Positions 24,800-36,616 of a stretch of 64,000 nt of DNA are shown here, in pieces. Under the pieces are notes generated by a model. The model did not search any database and was not told the DNA's origin. It was given only the letters and a program-made list of their open reading frames with translations. Origin of the DNA: Pseudeuparius sepicola (taxonomy: Eukaryota > Arthropoda > Insecta > Coleoptera > Anthribidae); NCBI GenBank assembly GCA_963920635.1, contig OY987304.1, positions 30,504,365 through 30,568,364 on the forward strand, read 5' to 3'. Each line of letters opens with the position of its first letter. The stretch's first letter is position 1. Position numbers and translations under genes: made by a program.

Positions 24800-25560
24800 T
24801 GGTGGCGAAATGTCGCGTAATGTCCCCAAAAACCGAAAAACAGCGACTCCTCCTGGTGAATTTAAGCTTCTGCGTGCCCTTGACTACTGCCCGACATTCC
24901 TTCGCCGAGATTACAATTACGAATGAATTCACTGGCACTGATTCACTCGATTTTGCTCCATTTCCACGCCGCCCGGCCCGGCCGACCTACTAAATTACAG
25001 CTGGGCGAGGAGCGCAAGCGCGGGGCGCCACTTGACATCGACACTACAGGTGATCCCCACTACTCATAACTTGTGCGCGATATTAGCCAATCGCGGCTCG
25101 CGGCCCCTACTTCTCTCGGGGCGGCGCTACTATGTTGCCAAGTGTGCTGAAAATTTACCTGATTTAGTAATTTAATTCCGTATAAATTTAATTGTGTAGT
25201 GGATTTTTACATGGATTTACCCGTTTTTGTGCGTAATAATTATACGAGATAGTAGATTAACTTATAACGAATGAAACCCCGTATAAATCCGCGAAAATCA
25301 AAAATCGGATTTAAGGGACTTTAAGTCAGTTTGGGGACATGTCGGCATAAACGGCAACACCGAATAGTGGTATTGAATGGTATGGGGGAAAGCTTGTGCG
25401 CACGTACGCCGTCTCCGTCACCGTACCGCCGCGCCGTAGCCGACGCGCTAGTCGAAGATCGTCCGTCCGATTTTGGGATTTAACAGCTGATTGATATCGA
25501 TCCGCGTCCGCCTGTAATTTTTGGGAGCGCCAGCTTCAACAAGCAATTTATTATTATACA
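24800..25560. promoter_or_regulatory. CpG-rich, promoter-like block
   Basis: This segment is far richer in G+C and CpG than its surroundings (e.g. CCGCCCGGCCCGGCCGACC and CCGTACCGCCGCGCCG). It lies inside the 3474-bp element, upstream of duplicated segments ending in splice-donor-like GGTAGG. A promoter is an inference from composition and position. Confidence 0.35.
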
Positions 25561-25782
25561 GAATGCCTTACGTGTGGCTATTCTGTGGTATAACAATTCT
25601 GTTTCCAAAACGTGGACACGTATGCAAACGTCGCGTCTTGCTAACCGATATTGTTCCGTTACTTTGCTTTGTTTTACGAACTGTCGTCGGAACTGAACCT
25701 GCTTCTGTACATTTTTCCAGATCCGTTCGCCATTTTTTTGGACCAGCAGTGATGTCCAAACCTGTTGCAATTGCCGCTACGA

Positions 25783-26590
25783 ATTTGCAGTGAAATAACA
25801 AGTGATTTTTTTCATATTTCCGTTAAGAAATGCAGTGTTAAACGTTCGCGGCCTTCGTATGAAAACAGTGCTAGATAGGTTCCTACTAGGTACCCCAATT
25901 ACACGCGAGGATAAAAGAAGCAGCTTCAAGGGTTCGCGAAAATTCGGGTTTTATTAGACGCATACGGTATGGATCTAATTGTACAATCCACCTAGTCGAG
26001 TCCCCGTTGGAATAAATCAGCTGAGGGAAACCGAGACGTCCCTAATATTTGGCATCGCGCCGCTTTAAGTGTGCAGTGAAAAAAAAAACAAGTGTTTTGT
26101 TCGTATTTCCGTAAAAAGAGACTATGAAGTGTTATACCTTCGCGACCATCGTATAAAAACAGTGCCACTAGTTAGGTAGGTACTTAGTGCTTTATGTGAT
26201 TTTGTGAAGATTTTTGGATAGTATCTAAACACAAGAAAATAGTAAAAATAATCGATGCATCTCAAAGGTAGGCTTTTTCATGCTATTCGTCGAGCTATTC
26301 GCTAAAAGAACCTTTAAGGAGTTGTCCAAAAATTATTTATTTATTTATTTAATCTCCACATACACCAAATGATACATGGTTGCGTCAATATTCTTCAAAT
26401 ACTGCGAAAAAGCCTCGGAAAAAGCGATTCGACTGGCAACCAGTTACCTAGTGCTTCTTGTGATTTTCGAGAGGATTTTTGGATAACATAAGAAAGGAGT
26501 ACGACACCCGCAAGGAAAATCATCCAGGCATCCGAAAGGTAGTTTTTTTGCATGCTATTCGCTAAAAGAACCATTAAAGATTTGTTCAAA
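25783..26590 (+). repeat. Two duplicated exon-like segments
   Basis: The GCAGTGAAAT..ACAAGTG...GTATGAAAACAGTGC segment (about 25,785-25,880) recurs at about 26,073-26,165. The TAGTGCTTTATGTGATTTTG segment ending AAAGGTAGGCTTTTTCATGC (about 26,186-26,315) recurs at about 26,448-26,590. Both copies of the second segment end in AAAGGTAG, like a splice donor. They may be alternative leader exons; no protein is encoded. Confidence 0.4.
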
Positions 26591-27175
26591 AACTAGTTGA
26601 AAGACTATTCCTGAAATACTGTGAAAGAGCTATACGTCTGACAACGCTGCACGGCGGAATTGGGGGGGATCCGCCGGAACCGGCCTCAGTTCCAGCTGGT
26701 CCCGGCAAGGTCAAGGACCCATGGCCGTAGCGTCGGAAAAAGGGGTTTTAATAGCGTTTTAAAAAAAATTCTTTCTGACGTTAATATGCACTTTAGAAAA
26801 ATTTTAATTGCATAGGCGTAACAAGTGCATTTTTCCCGACCTGCCCTTAAAATTTCTGTACTTATCAAAGTTACACCCTGTATAAAGTGCGTATTTTAAA
26901 ATTGTTTTTAAAAGCAAACATATTTTAAAACGTACAATAAAATTATATTATTTAGTGCCCGTACACTATTTTATGTTATTATAATATTACTTTTTTATAC
27001 TGGCTTCTTGTTTATTAGAATTTTCTTTAGGGGTTAAAGTATTGTCAATATAATTCTTTTAGTATAAAAAAATAATAATTGATACAAGGTTGTGTTAATA
27101 AAATTAATAAAATTTATAATATGTGATATTACTTATTTTTTAAAACAAATTCTAATAAATCTATTTTTTTCCGTG

Positions 27176-28439
27176 TGGATTCAGCATTTCCAACACGAGA
27201 GATTAATTTCTTCTAACCAGATAAAATCACTTCTAACCATGTAGTACAGGAAATTATAGGTTTGAGGGAGCAACCATTATTTTGTTTAACGCAAACACAT
27301 CTTTTTAATTTTGTTTTTCTATTGAACAATGCGCAATTACTTTCAATTTAAACAAAGATAATAAAATTTGAATAATAAACTTTCTACGATATAATACAGT
27401 TAATCAATAATTAATATGTTTAACGAACGAACGTTTTACTATTTCTTTATAAATGCATTGTAAAATTAAGTATAGGTAGACAGGCTTTATTAATCGCTAG
27501 TAGGTATATAAAAATCACACAAAAATTGAACCGGTCGGTCTTGTGGCCACACAGTTATTAGTAGAGCGCATTTAAATATTTCCTTCAAGGTTATAAATGG
27601 CTAAAAATGTTGCCATGAACATTACGAAATAATTATCTTCATTAAAATACCTTACCGGAAGACTGCTATATACATATTATTGATGAAACGCCCACTAAAA
27701 CATTGCTACAGACTTTTTTAGCCATTGCTTGATTCAAAGATGACTATCAATGAGTGAAAACACACTTTTGGCTTTGCTTTTGTCGACCACATTCACATCA
27801 TAATTCATAATAATAAGGAATTAGATTAAACTACTGTGCTGGATTCAACTACTTTACCTACTACTTTGGGCCTTGTTTAGACGATTACGATAAAAAAGAA
27901 CTCGTGTCTGAGACTATTTTTTGGGAGTAAAAGACGCCAAAGAATCTTTTACAAACTGACCGAGGCTAGGCCATAAAATGTTGATAGAAAAATTCCCTTC
28001 ATATATCTGTAATAAAATATCTTTCCAACACAATGTGCACACCGCATCAATACTAGATTTAAAGTGTATCCTGATTGGAACCATCCACAGGCAGAATATG
28101 ATGTACATACCTATCTGAGATTCTTCTGGATGAATCCTGCGTCAGTGAAATCACTCGAACTCAATGGTATCATATAGGTCGGTAATATTAGGATAATTTA
28201 GGGAGCGTGAAAAATCTTGTTAGTATATTACGTCGATTTAGAATTTTTTAGATGCGATCGGTTATGTTATGGTGGATATAAGAAATGAAAACCAATAGTG
28301 GTCGGCGCGTGGCGGGTCATTTACGCGTCTCTTGTTAGTGTTAGTATAAATTTCTTAATAGGGCGCTGGATACTATGATAAGAATACCTAGTTGTTGGCA
28401 AGTAGAACAATAGCAAGATGATCCAGTTCTTTATTAAGA
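27176..28439. other. Intergenic stretch
   Basis: AT-rich; a 64-aa minus-strand ORF at 27,914-28,108 has no recognised domain. No repeat identified. Confidence 0.5.
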
Positions 28440-29100
28440 TTATCAGGTCCTGAGATAAACTAAGGACCTAATAACGGATGGTTTTTGGGATGGGTAGTGA
28501 TGGGAGAAACCATTAAGGTATATACCTATCTGTAGGCGTAGGGTGTTTATTTCCGGTAAACCGAGTGTATTAGAGAACCATCGGTCCTCCGTGAGACCAA
28601 TACATTCACAAAAGGATAAGGTAAAGTCGTCCTTTTTCAACATTCGTGGTAAACTTAATGTTTTAGTATAGGGACTTAAGGTGATGAAGAAAATCGGAAA
28701 CGGTATCCTCACCGTGAGGCCAAATTGCAAAAGTTTCGTCCACATCTAAACCAACATTTTGGCTCTAGATGTACGGATTCAAGAGCTTGTTGTTCAAAAG
28801 ATTCCATTGGCTATCATAAGAGAACCCATAGCAGCACCAGAAGTTTGTTCAAAAATTCGATTATTAAAGGTGAAATTGGTGGACAAAATTCAATAAGTTC
28901 TAATAGGAAATACTATGAGAAGCAAAAATGTAGTTTAGTATTGTTAAAGTATCAATGGGAACGTTCGTAAACAAAGATTCTACATAAAACCTGAGCAGTA
29001 TATAGGTATCTGTCGCCTTTAGTTTATATCCTTTTAATTTTTCCACAAAATGAAACGAATTCTTTATGAAGCTTTGGATATTTCCTGCAAAAGGTAAGCA
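28440..29100 (-). pseudogene. Penelope-like element reverse-transcriptase fragment
   Basis: On the minus strand, in order: SFHFVEKLKGYKLKATD (about 29,060), SLFTNVPID (about 28,960), FEQTSGAAMGS (about 28,840), VDETFAIWPHG (about 28,730) and GFSHHYPSQKPSVIRSLV (about 28,470). These match the order of landmark motifs in Penelope-like reverse transcriptases: SLFTNVP, EQ..G..MGS, the YVDD-type catalytic box (VDE here), and HHPSQKR.V..LV. The blocks are in several frames and the second catalytic Asp reads Glu, so it is dead. No GIY-YIG domain is seen. Confidence 0.75.
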
Positions 29101-29393
29101 CTAATAGTGCTAACTATAGGTCTATAGAGTATGTTTTTATTATTAATATAAAACGGATAAACTCAATATCATGAACCTTGATCCCTGCGACATAACCTTT
29201 TTCTTTGTCTGACACGTGAATATCGTTCTATACCTATTCATGAGTTGGACAGGAAAAAGCTATCTGTTTATTCTGAAAAGAGAAAAAGAACTGTCAAGAA
29301 TATTTTAGTTTTATAAACACATTTCTATCTCAATTGGTTTTCCTAGAGGCCACCGTTTCAGCTTGGATAGCCCTCCTTGTATATTAGTTTTAG

Positions 29394-29429
29394 CATAGAA
29401 GAATCTACTACGGCGTAGATTCTTCTATG
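29394..29429. repeat. Perfect 15-bp hairpin
   Basis: CATAGAAGAATCTAC is followed after six bases by its exact complement. Isolated; could be a small element end. Confidence 0.7.
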
Positions 29430-32304
29430 GTTTTAGTCAAACACTTCCACCATTTTAAGACGATGTATTTGTAACTGGAAGTGTACCATATTTTGTAGCT
29501 GGTAAGGGTAAGTTTAGATGATTGAAGAGGTTGTGTCGGATAGTCGGATATTGACAATATGTTATCTACAGCTATTTTTGGGTTTCTAAGTTAATATAGA
29601 TACTTAAAATTGTCTTCGGGGCTTTCTTGGAACAAATTATTAATATTCTCTCTACTAGTGCTATAATTTGTTAATATTCAGGTTGCCGGACACCTTTCAC
29701 GTTTCGTGAAACGGATGACAATAAATCTGCCTTTTAATTTGATTGCTCGTAATAAAGCACAGGTGTTACGTGACAGATTCATATTATACTTTCTTTTTGG
29801 GAAGCCAAGGAGGATTTCTTTCACTGCAGTGGTATTAAACATGCGATTCTGTATGCTTGTGGCTATCCATTATAGACCTTAAATTTTATTTTCCACTGTT
29901 TCTTTGCTTGCAAGTCTGCCTTAGAGCAAAATTATGACTATAAAATATAAATTTTTGTCTAAAAGGGGATTCACGACAGAGAAAAAAAACATGAAGGGGA
30001 GTTACAAAATATTACCTACCTACGTTAAATTATTAGAAACTAATTTTATCTTTTGGGATATACAGTATCTGCCTACCTAAAGAATAAATTTGAAGTTTCT
30101 TAATTTTACGAAAGATATTTTTGAAGTAGTTATTTTTGCATTCTTTCGGAACCTTACTGTGCATATAATTTATTTGTACTTTTAATTGTTGATCAGACTT
30201 TTAAAACTTTGCCTGTTGGTTGGGTCTGCGGGTTGGTGGGGTGCAGGGAACACTACAAGAAAAGTTTTTTAACTTTTCTTCAAATTTCACTTTTGCGTTT
30301 TCCAGTTAAAATTAATAATTTATCGTAAGTGAATAATAATTTTCATAACTTTCCTTTATTGAATTAATTTAATTTTTATTTGTTGTGAAACGTTAAAAAT
30401 ATTAGTAAATATTTGAATATTTAATTTTTTTCTGTCTTCGGATAGAAACTTTACCTATAATTTTCTTTCACTCAGTAAAATCCAATTTTTACATTTGTGT
30501 AAATCATTTGAGTGAATTGATATTTGAAAAAGTAAATTTATAGTTTATTGTTGTTATTTGTATCAACAAATTTATTTCAAGTCTCTTAACAATATTTTTT
30601 CAAATATCAATTTGTTTTAGCTACATTTTTGGTGATAGTTTTTTTCTTGTTTATTTTAAAAAACACCCAACCTTCCAAGTTGTAACATCAGGGCAAGAAG
30701 AGACAAGCATTGGTTTGGGGGAATCCCAACACCCAGCTGCACGCTGCACTGGAAGGTAACATATTATTGTAAATATCCCCAAAAATGTTGTAATCTTTTA
30801 ATCCCATGATTAAGCTGAGATAATTGTTTTTTTTTTATTTTAAATATATTTCTTAAAATCTTATGTGTATTATTTCTTGGGAAGGGTAACTCAATATAAA
30901 TCCTTTCACGTGCTTTTTGCATTCGATGGCAATTTTAGTATATTTCTATATGTTTCTAGTATTGCGCGAAAAGTTAGCCATGGATATCCATTTTTTTAGT
31001 GTCACCTAAATGTCCAAAATTGCCATATTCTGTTTACTTACATTTTGTGAGGTGCAAAATAGTCGAGATAATTGCTCATTAATAAATAAAAAAATTCATA
31101 TAGCCTCAAGCGTCACCTAGCTGTAAAAAATTTACGTGTTTTTGTTTCTTACACTTTATGTACCTAAAGGGGAACAGCTATTAACTTTGATAATGAATTG
31201 GTGACAAACTAAGATAGCACAATACCAGCTATAATATAATTTTGTTTAAAATCATTATGTATTCTCCATAGATAACAACAAATTACTACAGCACAAATGA
31301 ACTGTCAAATTTTATCGCTGTTGTTCCTCCTATGTTATAATATTTTGCTCAATGCTTTAAGTATCTTTGACGTTTAAGAAGCCTACCACATATTCTTACG
31401 GAAATAATTCTGGAGGTAGTGGTTTCAATAAAGCAATAAAAACAAAAAAAAAATTAAGCCTATTATTATTTACATACGGAAGCTTTTTTTGTATCGACGG
31501 ATTCTATAAGAAATAAGAAATTAGTCATGCAAATCTGACTCTGAGGTTAGTATTCACCCATTACATCCTGTTTAAAGAATACAGGTAGTATTACACCTTT
31601 CTTGTGAAATTTGAAAATTATGTATTCTTCTATTCTGTTAGCTTAAGAATTACATGGAGATTTTATAAGTTTCTGATTCCATCTGTGGGCAGCATAAATG
31701 TCGTCAGTTATTACCTTCTGATTTACGATGTTAGTAGAAGTTAATCTATCTTTCATAAAAAAACAACCCATGAATACCAACACCCTATAACCGAACAAAC
31801 TACATCTCCGATAGTCTGCAGGCTATAGAACGACATAGATACGATTATCGATTTCATTGATTTCTCTTGTGATAAGTGAGAACACAAGTACTTAGCTAGT
31901 GAGCCGTTAAATATCTACTGGAACAAATTTTGTCAACAGTATAAATTGTCATACAATTATTTTAAACAATAACCACACAACTGTTGTGTTTATAGCCAAT
32001 ACAAAGAGACTAAAGAACTATACTTGTCCTATATTTTAATATTATATATTATACTTATTTGACTTTGACTTGGTCAAAAGTTAATTCTTCTAAGTAACGT
32101 AAAATGGATTCTAAATAATAAAAATTATGTATAGGTATATTTATCTAACCTCATGAAATTATCTCACAACATAGGCGGAAATCCGAGCTGAAACACGCTT
32201 TATAGCAACCCCGAGACCCCGAAGTAATCTTCTTTTCTTCGGGACTCCCGCACCATTAGTTTTCTACCAAACCGTAAGATTGGTGGAAGACGTCACATCA
32301 TAAT
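29430..32304. other. AT-rich intergenic stretch
   Basis: No gene supported. A compositionally distinct island at 30,690-30,765 (VTSGQEETSIGLGESQ in one frame, then GGTAACAT) could be an exon but has no partner. 30,930-31,070 resembles 57,140-57,265 (shared TTAGCCATGGATATCCATTT-like block), a diverged dispersed repeat. Confidence 0.4.
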
Positions 32305-33175
32305 AATTCACAGCAAGGGTTTAATACCTTTGATATATTTCTAGATGTTGCGAAAGCTTTTGATACGGTCTTCAGCAAACTCCTTTCCCTCGAAATCACT
32401 CTCTAAATTGTAAAAGTTACCTCCCAGTTTCAAAATAGAATTTGAAATCCAGATTGAGACTTACCCTCAGATTTACCTCTCACCGGTGAAGCCCATCAAA
32501 GCCGGAATTCTCCAATTCTTCATCAGCAACATTCTACATTCGCCGTACACCGCGCTTTACTTGTATGCCGACGATGGCGATGATATTGCAATGTAACCTC
32601 ATCAGTCCGTCGCAATAAGCATATAGGTACCTCCAATCCGCTGTTGACCAACTCATTGAGGGGTTCGCAAGTGAAAAATCAAAGTTAAACGGTAGCAAAA
32701 TCTAAACCGAAGGTATAGTAGTCTTCTCGAAACGGCGCCAGCCTCCTGTCCACCAAACATCGAAGTAAACCACACCGAAATCGTTTACTCTCCACCTGAA
32801 TGCTGGCTAGGAGTCCAACTAGATTGATGTCTCAATTATTTTCAAAAAAAAAATACCAAACTTCAGAAGCCATCAATCTGTACTCCTCCCTATTTTGTTT
32901 CACAAAAATTATACCCACCAAACTTGATCTATACAAATCAGTCATTCGCCCCAAGATGCCTTATGCCTGTATAGTTGCAGCAGATTACGACCCCGACCAC
33001 AATCTTACTCATAAGCGAACCCGCTTTACTCTTTGACATAAGTAAGCAAGAAGCCCAATCTCTTTCTTTAGGCAAAGTATACATATATACTTCACTTCAC
33101 ACATCTCTACCCCATGTCAAGGCCAATGCTTCTTCAAACAACCACCACGTCCATCACCCCGATACCCCAGGCCAA
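32305..33175 (+). pseudogene. Jockey-type LINE reverse-transcriptase relic
   Basis: Blocks in order: FDIFLDVAKAFDTVFSKLL (about 32,325), a TLYLYADD-like catalytic box with TATGCCGACGAT at 32,574-32,585, KSKLNGSKI, CWLGVQLD and the IYTNQSFAPRC thumb-like block near 32,930. The order fits the fingers-palm-thumb of Jockey-clade reverse transcriptases. Many stops and shifts make it inactive. No endonuclease or 3-prime tail was recognised. Confidence 0.7.
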
Positions 33176-33433
33176 ATGTATTTTTTTTACTACTAACCTG
33201 AGAAATCACCATTATTTACCTCATTCCTCTAATGAGAACTAATATTTCTCTCCCTAGGTAAATAAAGATAATAAAAAAATACCTAGGTAAATAATGAAAA
33301 ATTTTCTATATGACATTTAAAAACTAGTTTCATTTTATCAGCTTGATAACATTTTATCAGCTTGACAACTGAACTCAAATCTAATCAGATATGTAAAATA
33401 TGGCAATATTTCAATGTTAGTAGTAAAAAAAAT

Positions 33434-33557
33434 CTATATACACTTCGGTTGAGAAGGCCATTACCATTATTTATCTCGCACATTATATCCTTCGGCGCTA
33501 CGCGCTTCAGGATATAAAAATGCTCGGTACATAATGGCTGGCACTTCTCAACCTAAG
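33434..33557. mobile_element. 124-bp MITE-like palindrome
   Basis: TATACACTTCGGTTGAGAAG pairs with CTTCTCAACCTAAGTGTATA. A second, inner hairpin (ATATCC...GGATAT around GGCGCTACGCGC) sits at the centre. Confidence 0.75.
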
Positions 33558-34946
33558 TGTATAATATATATTATCTATTCATCTATTCCTCAGTCGGGAA
33601 GAGGCTTTATTAGGATGTCCCTATACGGGGGAGACTTCCACACTAACTTTGGCCTAAGTATGCCGTTCAGGTACCTACGTGTCCGGATTTCTTCTCCTCC
33701 ATCAGCCAAAAAAATCACTCGACACTTCTACGTTACTCTTAAATCAATTTTCCACACAGACTATACGTTTATCTCGACGCGCGTTCAGTCCGATTGAGAG
33801 AGTTTTGAATCCACTGGAGCGGACTCAAATAGACGGCGTAAACCCTACAGATTGAAATTCAATCAGATTTAAAGCCGCTATTTCCAAACAGAAGTTGGCC
33901 AGAATGTGCACAAACCTACTGTGGAATAAGTATAATAAGTTAATGTCCCTATATAGAGGATTGAAAACAGTAGGATTCAATACTGATGATGTAAACGTAG
34001 AAAAAAGATTTCGCATAACTCAATCGCATCCATTTCAATCCGATCGAGTTGTCACGAGATAAACGTAGTCACACATACGTTTCAATATTTTTGAAGGGGT
34101 CTTTCTGTAAAAATTCTAAATAATAAAATTATAATAGGAATAGGGTTTTAGTTAGATTGTCGCTTAGGTTATGCACTCCACTTCTTAAGCGCTTAAATAT
34201 CTAATAAGTCATCTTGTGCTGCTTAATCCGTATTTAGTACTTAAACAAGAAGGAACATGTTTTTAAAATTGAATTTAAAAAAGTCAAATCAATATAGTTA
34301 TTTCATAACACCGCTTCTATATATTATGTGGGTTTCATTGTTTCATTTTAATGTTGACTTGTCGGAAATGAGCATATTCCTGGAGGTAGCAAAATGAAAG
34401 TCAATTATAGTCATATCAAAATGTACTTAGCCGATAAGCTTTTATTATAATATCCGTCCTTTCACGTTTTTATTCAAAAAGCATAAAATTAGCTTTTCTC
34501 CTTTAAAATACAGTGTGCTCAGTCATTATTACAAGGAAAATGATAACTAAACGCCTATAATAGGTTATGCAATGTTCTTGAGTAAATCACTCTATAGGCC
34601 CAGTATTGTCTGATTCAGGGTATCTATAGAACTTTTTGGTTTTGGTATAGCTCCTGAAATCATCTTCCTTTGTATATAGGTATTTATTCATCATTTCCCA
34701 ACTTTAAGCATCTGTTGTGTGTTAAGAAGTTAATTATTCTACCTGCCAGGCATTTAGGGTGTTGGTATATCTCCCCTTATTAAAAGGTTCCAAAATCATC
34801 TGGAGCCACTCATCATCCAGTGCCGTACCTATTATTTTAGTATAAAATTTGAATACGAAATTTTTCAAAAACGGAAAAAGATAATGCCACAAAGTTTAAT
34901 ATTATTTTGATTGCCTTGATGAGCAGATTTCAAAAATCTAATAATA
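33558..34946. other. Intergenic stretch
   Basis: An 87-aa ORF at 33,534-33,797 and other short ORFs show no domain. Nothing else recognised. Confidence 0.5.
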
Positions 34947-35010
34947 TACAGGGTGTTCCGTTTAAAAAAATTAAGTTGCCGTTGGTCCTACTTTTTTGGA
35001 ACACCCTGTA
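34947..35010. mobile_element. 64-bp mini-MITE with TACAGGGTGTTCC ends
   Basis: TACAGGGTGTTCC at the left and its complement GGAACACCCTGTA at the right enclose about 38 bp. It belongs to the same TACAGGGTG-ended group as several foldbacks here. Confidence 0.75.
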
Positions 35011-35535
35011 CACTAAACGGTCATGGCATAAAAAAGTATTCGCCGAACCATTGATTTTGTTTTTTGAATCACCCTTTTATCTTAAAAAACAAAAAAGTCA
35101 ATTCTCAGTGAATAACCATGCGTACATACTATTAGCACAGATAACGTAACCTAGATTGGCAGGGCGGGTTGTTCCTTCAATCACCGCCAAAATATAAAAA
35201 TTCTGGGTGATTCTTGTTTACGCCGAAAAAGTCTCCGCCCCCCGATCGATACGGATGTTGTCATAGCAACCGAACACGCTAGTCCGGGTAGAATATTAAA
35301 ATAATTCCGGTTTCTTTGTAATTAATACGAGGTGGGGATTTTATGACATGCAATAAAACTGAGTATAATCAGAGAACAAGGAAGGGTGTTCTCTGGTATA
35401 ATCCTACGGCTACTTCTCCCCATTTAGAAATATTGCTAGGGGCTAAATAGTATTATTCATTCGATCTCTGCTCTTTCGGAATCGGAAGTGTACCTACCTA
35501 TATTGTTATTCTGGTGAAGCGAATCGTAGTTTGGT

Positions 35536-35727
35536 TTGAATAATGGTAATATAGAGTGCCAGGAACCTAATCAAAGGAAACCGAAGAAAAGAAGAAAGGG
35601 TAACAAGTGTGTTTTTATGAATTGCAAGAATATTGCAGGCCATGCTGTCCTGCATAGATTCCCCCCGAACGAAACAATACCTATCGAGAGAGTGGATTGT
35701 AAGATCAGGTATAATAAGCATATTTAG
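35536..35727 (+). pseudogene. THAP-type zinc-finger fragment
   Basis: After a Lys/Arg-rich head comes CVFMNCKN (C-x4-C-like start), then HAVLHRFPPNETIP, matching the C..PNC...LHRFP core of THAP domains. The reading frame stops at 35,727 before the expected W, C and H ligands. A GATCAGGTATAAT donor-like site near 35,705 could splice it onward. It would bind DNA if complete. The call rests on short motifs. Confidence 0.45.
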
Positions 35728-35885
35728 CACTATTGTTATTTACTTAAATGGCGGATAAACTATCAATTTTTTTAAATAGGTAGTAGCATAATTAGAGGGT
35801 GCGTTATCTTTACGCTATACCTCACAATTTGTAAGTTGTGAAATACAGTGTGTCCCCGGGCAAAGATGTACCCTATAGATCAACA

Positions 35886-36616
35886 TACAGCGTCTCCTGC
35901 TCTGATGTCCGGAAGAGAGAAAAGTTTTTTATTCGTGGGTTTACGACAAAAAGTCACTCTTTATAAAAACTCCTGCTTGTTCCAAAAAGTCCAAAACTGT
36001 TAAAATATTTTTGACTTTTTATACAAGGTGTTCAGTATTTCGAAAAAGTTAGAAAAATATTGTTAGTCACCAATAATAAAGTAGTACCGTTGTTTTTGGC
36101 AATATCGAAAAATATTATCAGGGATGTCATTTAGAATTCACAGGTGGTTAAAAATTCAGCATTTATGAATTATATGATGATTTTCTTAACAAGGCCTGAT
36201 TCTTGCCTGTATAATAGAAATTGAAATTTATTTTTGTACATTTAATAAATAACATTATTCTTTGTTCATGAAATTATCCATATTGCTGGCAATAAATTGA
36301 CGTAATAATATTAAAGAAATTGATTATTGTACAAATTCTGCAAATATCAAATAAAGTGGCACAGTTAAATTAGCAGCCCGACTTGTTAAAAAAAATTAAA
36401 CATAAATTGCTGAAACCTCAACATTTTTACACCTTATGGATTCTAAATGACGTCCCTGATAGTATTTTTCGATATCGTCAAAAACAACGGTACTCTCTAC
36501 TTTACTCTTGGTGACTAACAACATTTTTCTAAATTCTAAATAGTGACTTCTTGTCATAAACCCCATCAATAAAAAAACTTTTCTCTTTTCCGGACATCAG
36601 AGCGGGACACGCTGTA
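35886..36616. mobile_element. Foldback element with TACAGCGT ends
   Basis: 731 bp. The left arm (TACAGCGTCTCCTGCTCTGA, GTCCGG, AGAGAAAAGTTTTTTATT) is repeated inverted at the right, ending CACGCTGTA at 36,616. A deeper pair (ATCGAAAAATATTATCAGGG and its inverse) extends the arms to about 240 bp. The same terminal sequence occurs at 59,930-60,066. Confidence 0.8.

Larger units (their letters stand above)
23409..26882. mobile_element. 3474-bp TIR element inserted in the CACGG element
   Basis: The 36-bp termini begin TACAGGGTGTA and continue CTTTGATAGGTACAG at the left and, inverted, CTTTGATAAGTACAG at the right. The uninterrupted copy at 53.3-55.0 kb shows the empty site as AGCACATATAAAGTGC, so insertion was at a TA. 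The interior contains 166-bp tandem duplications, a CpG-rich block and two duplicated exon-like segments but no recognisable transposase. Confidence 0.85.
22013..27175 (+). mobile_element. CACGG-ended element, copy A, interrupted
   Basis: The ends are CACGGAAAAAAATTGAT and, inverted, CACGGAAAAAAATAGAT. Removing the insertion at 23,409-26,882 leaves about 1.69 kb that aligns along its whole length, inverted, with 53,324-54,967. The interior has one reading frame open in both copies, plus long AT-rich ends with ATTATAATA-type runs. It has no recognisable transposase and is presumably non-autonomous. The target duplication is unclear. Confidence 0.8.

Noticed and set aside
25480..25801. Three overlapping ORFs considered as a transposase fragment in the 3474-bp element
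   Set aside because: No catalytic or DNA-binding motif in any frame; they follow from GC-rich composition.
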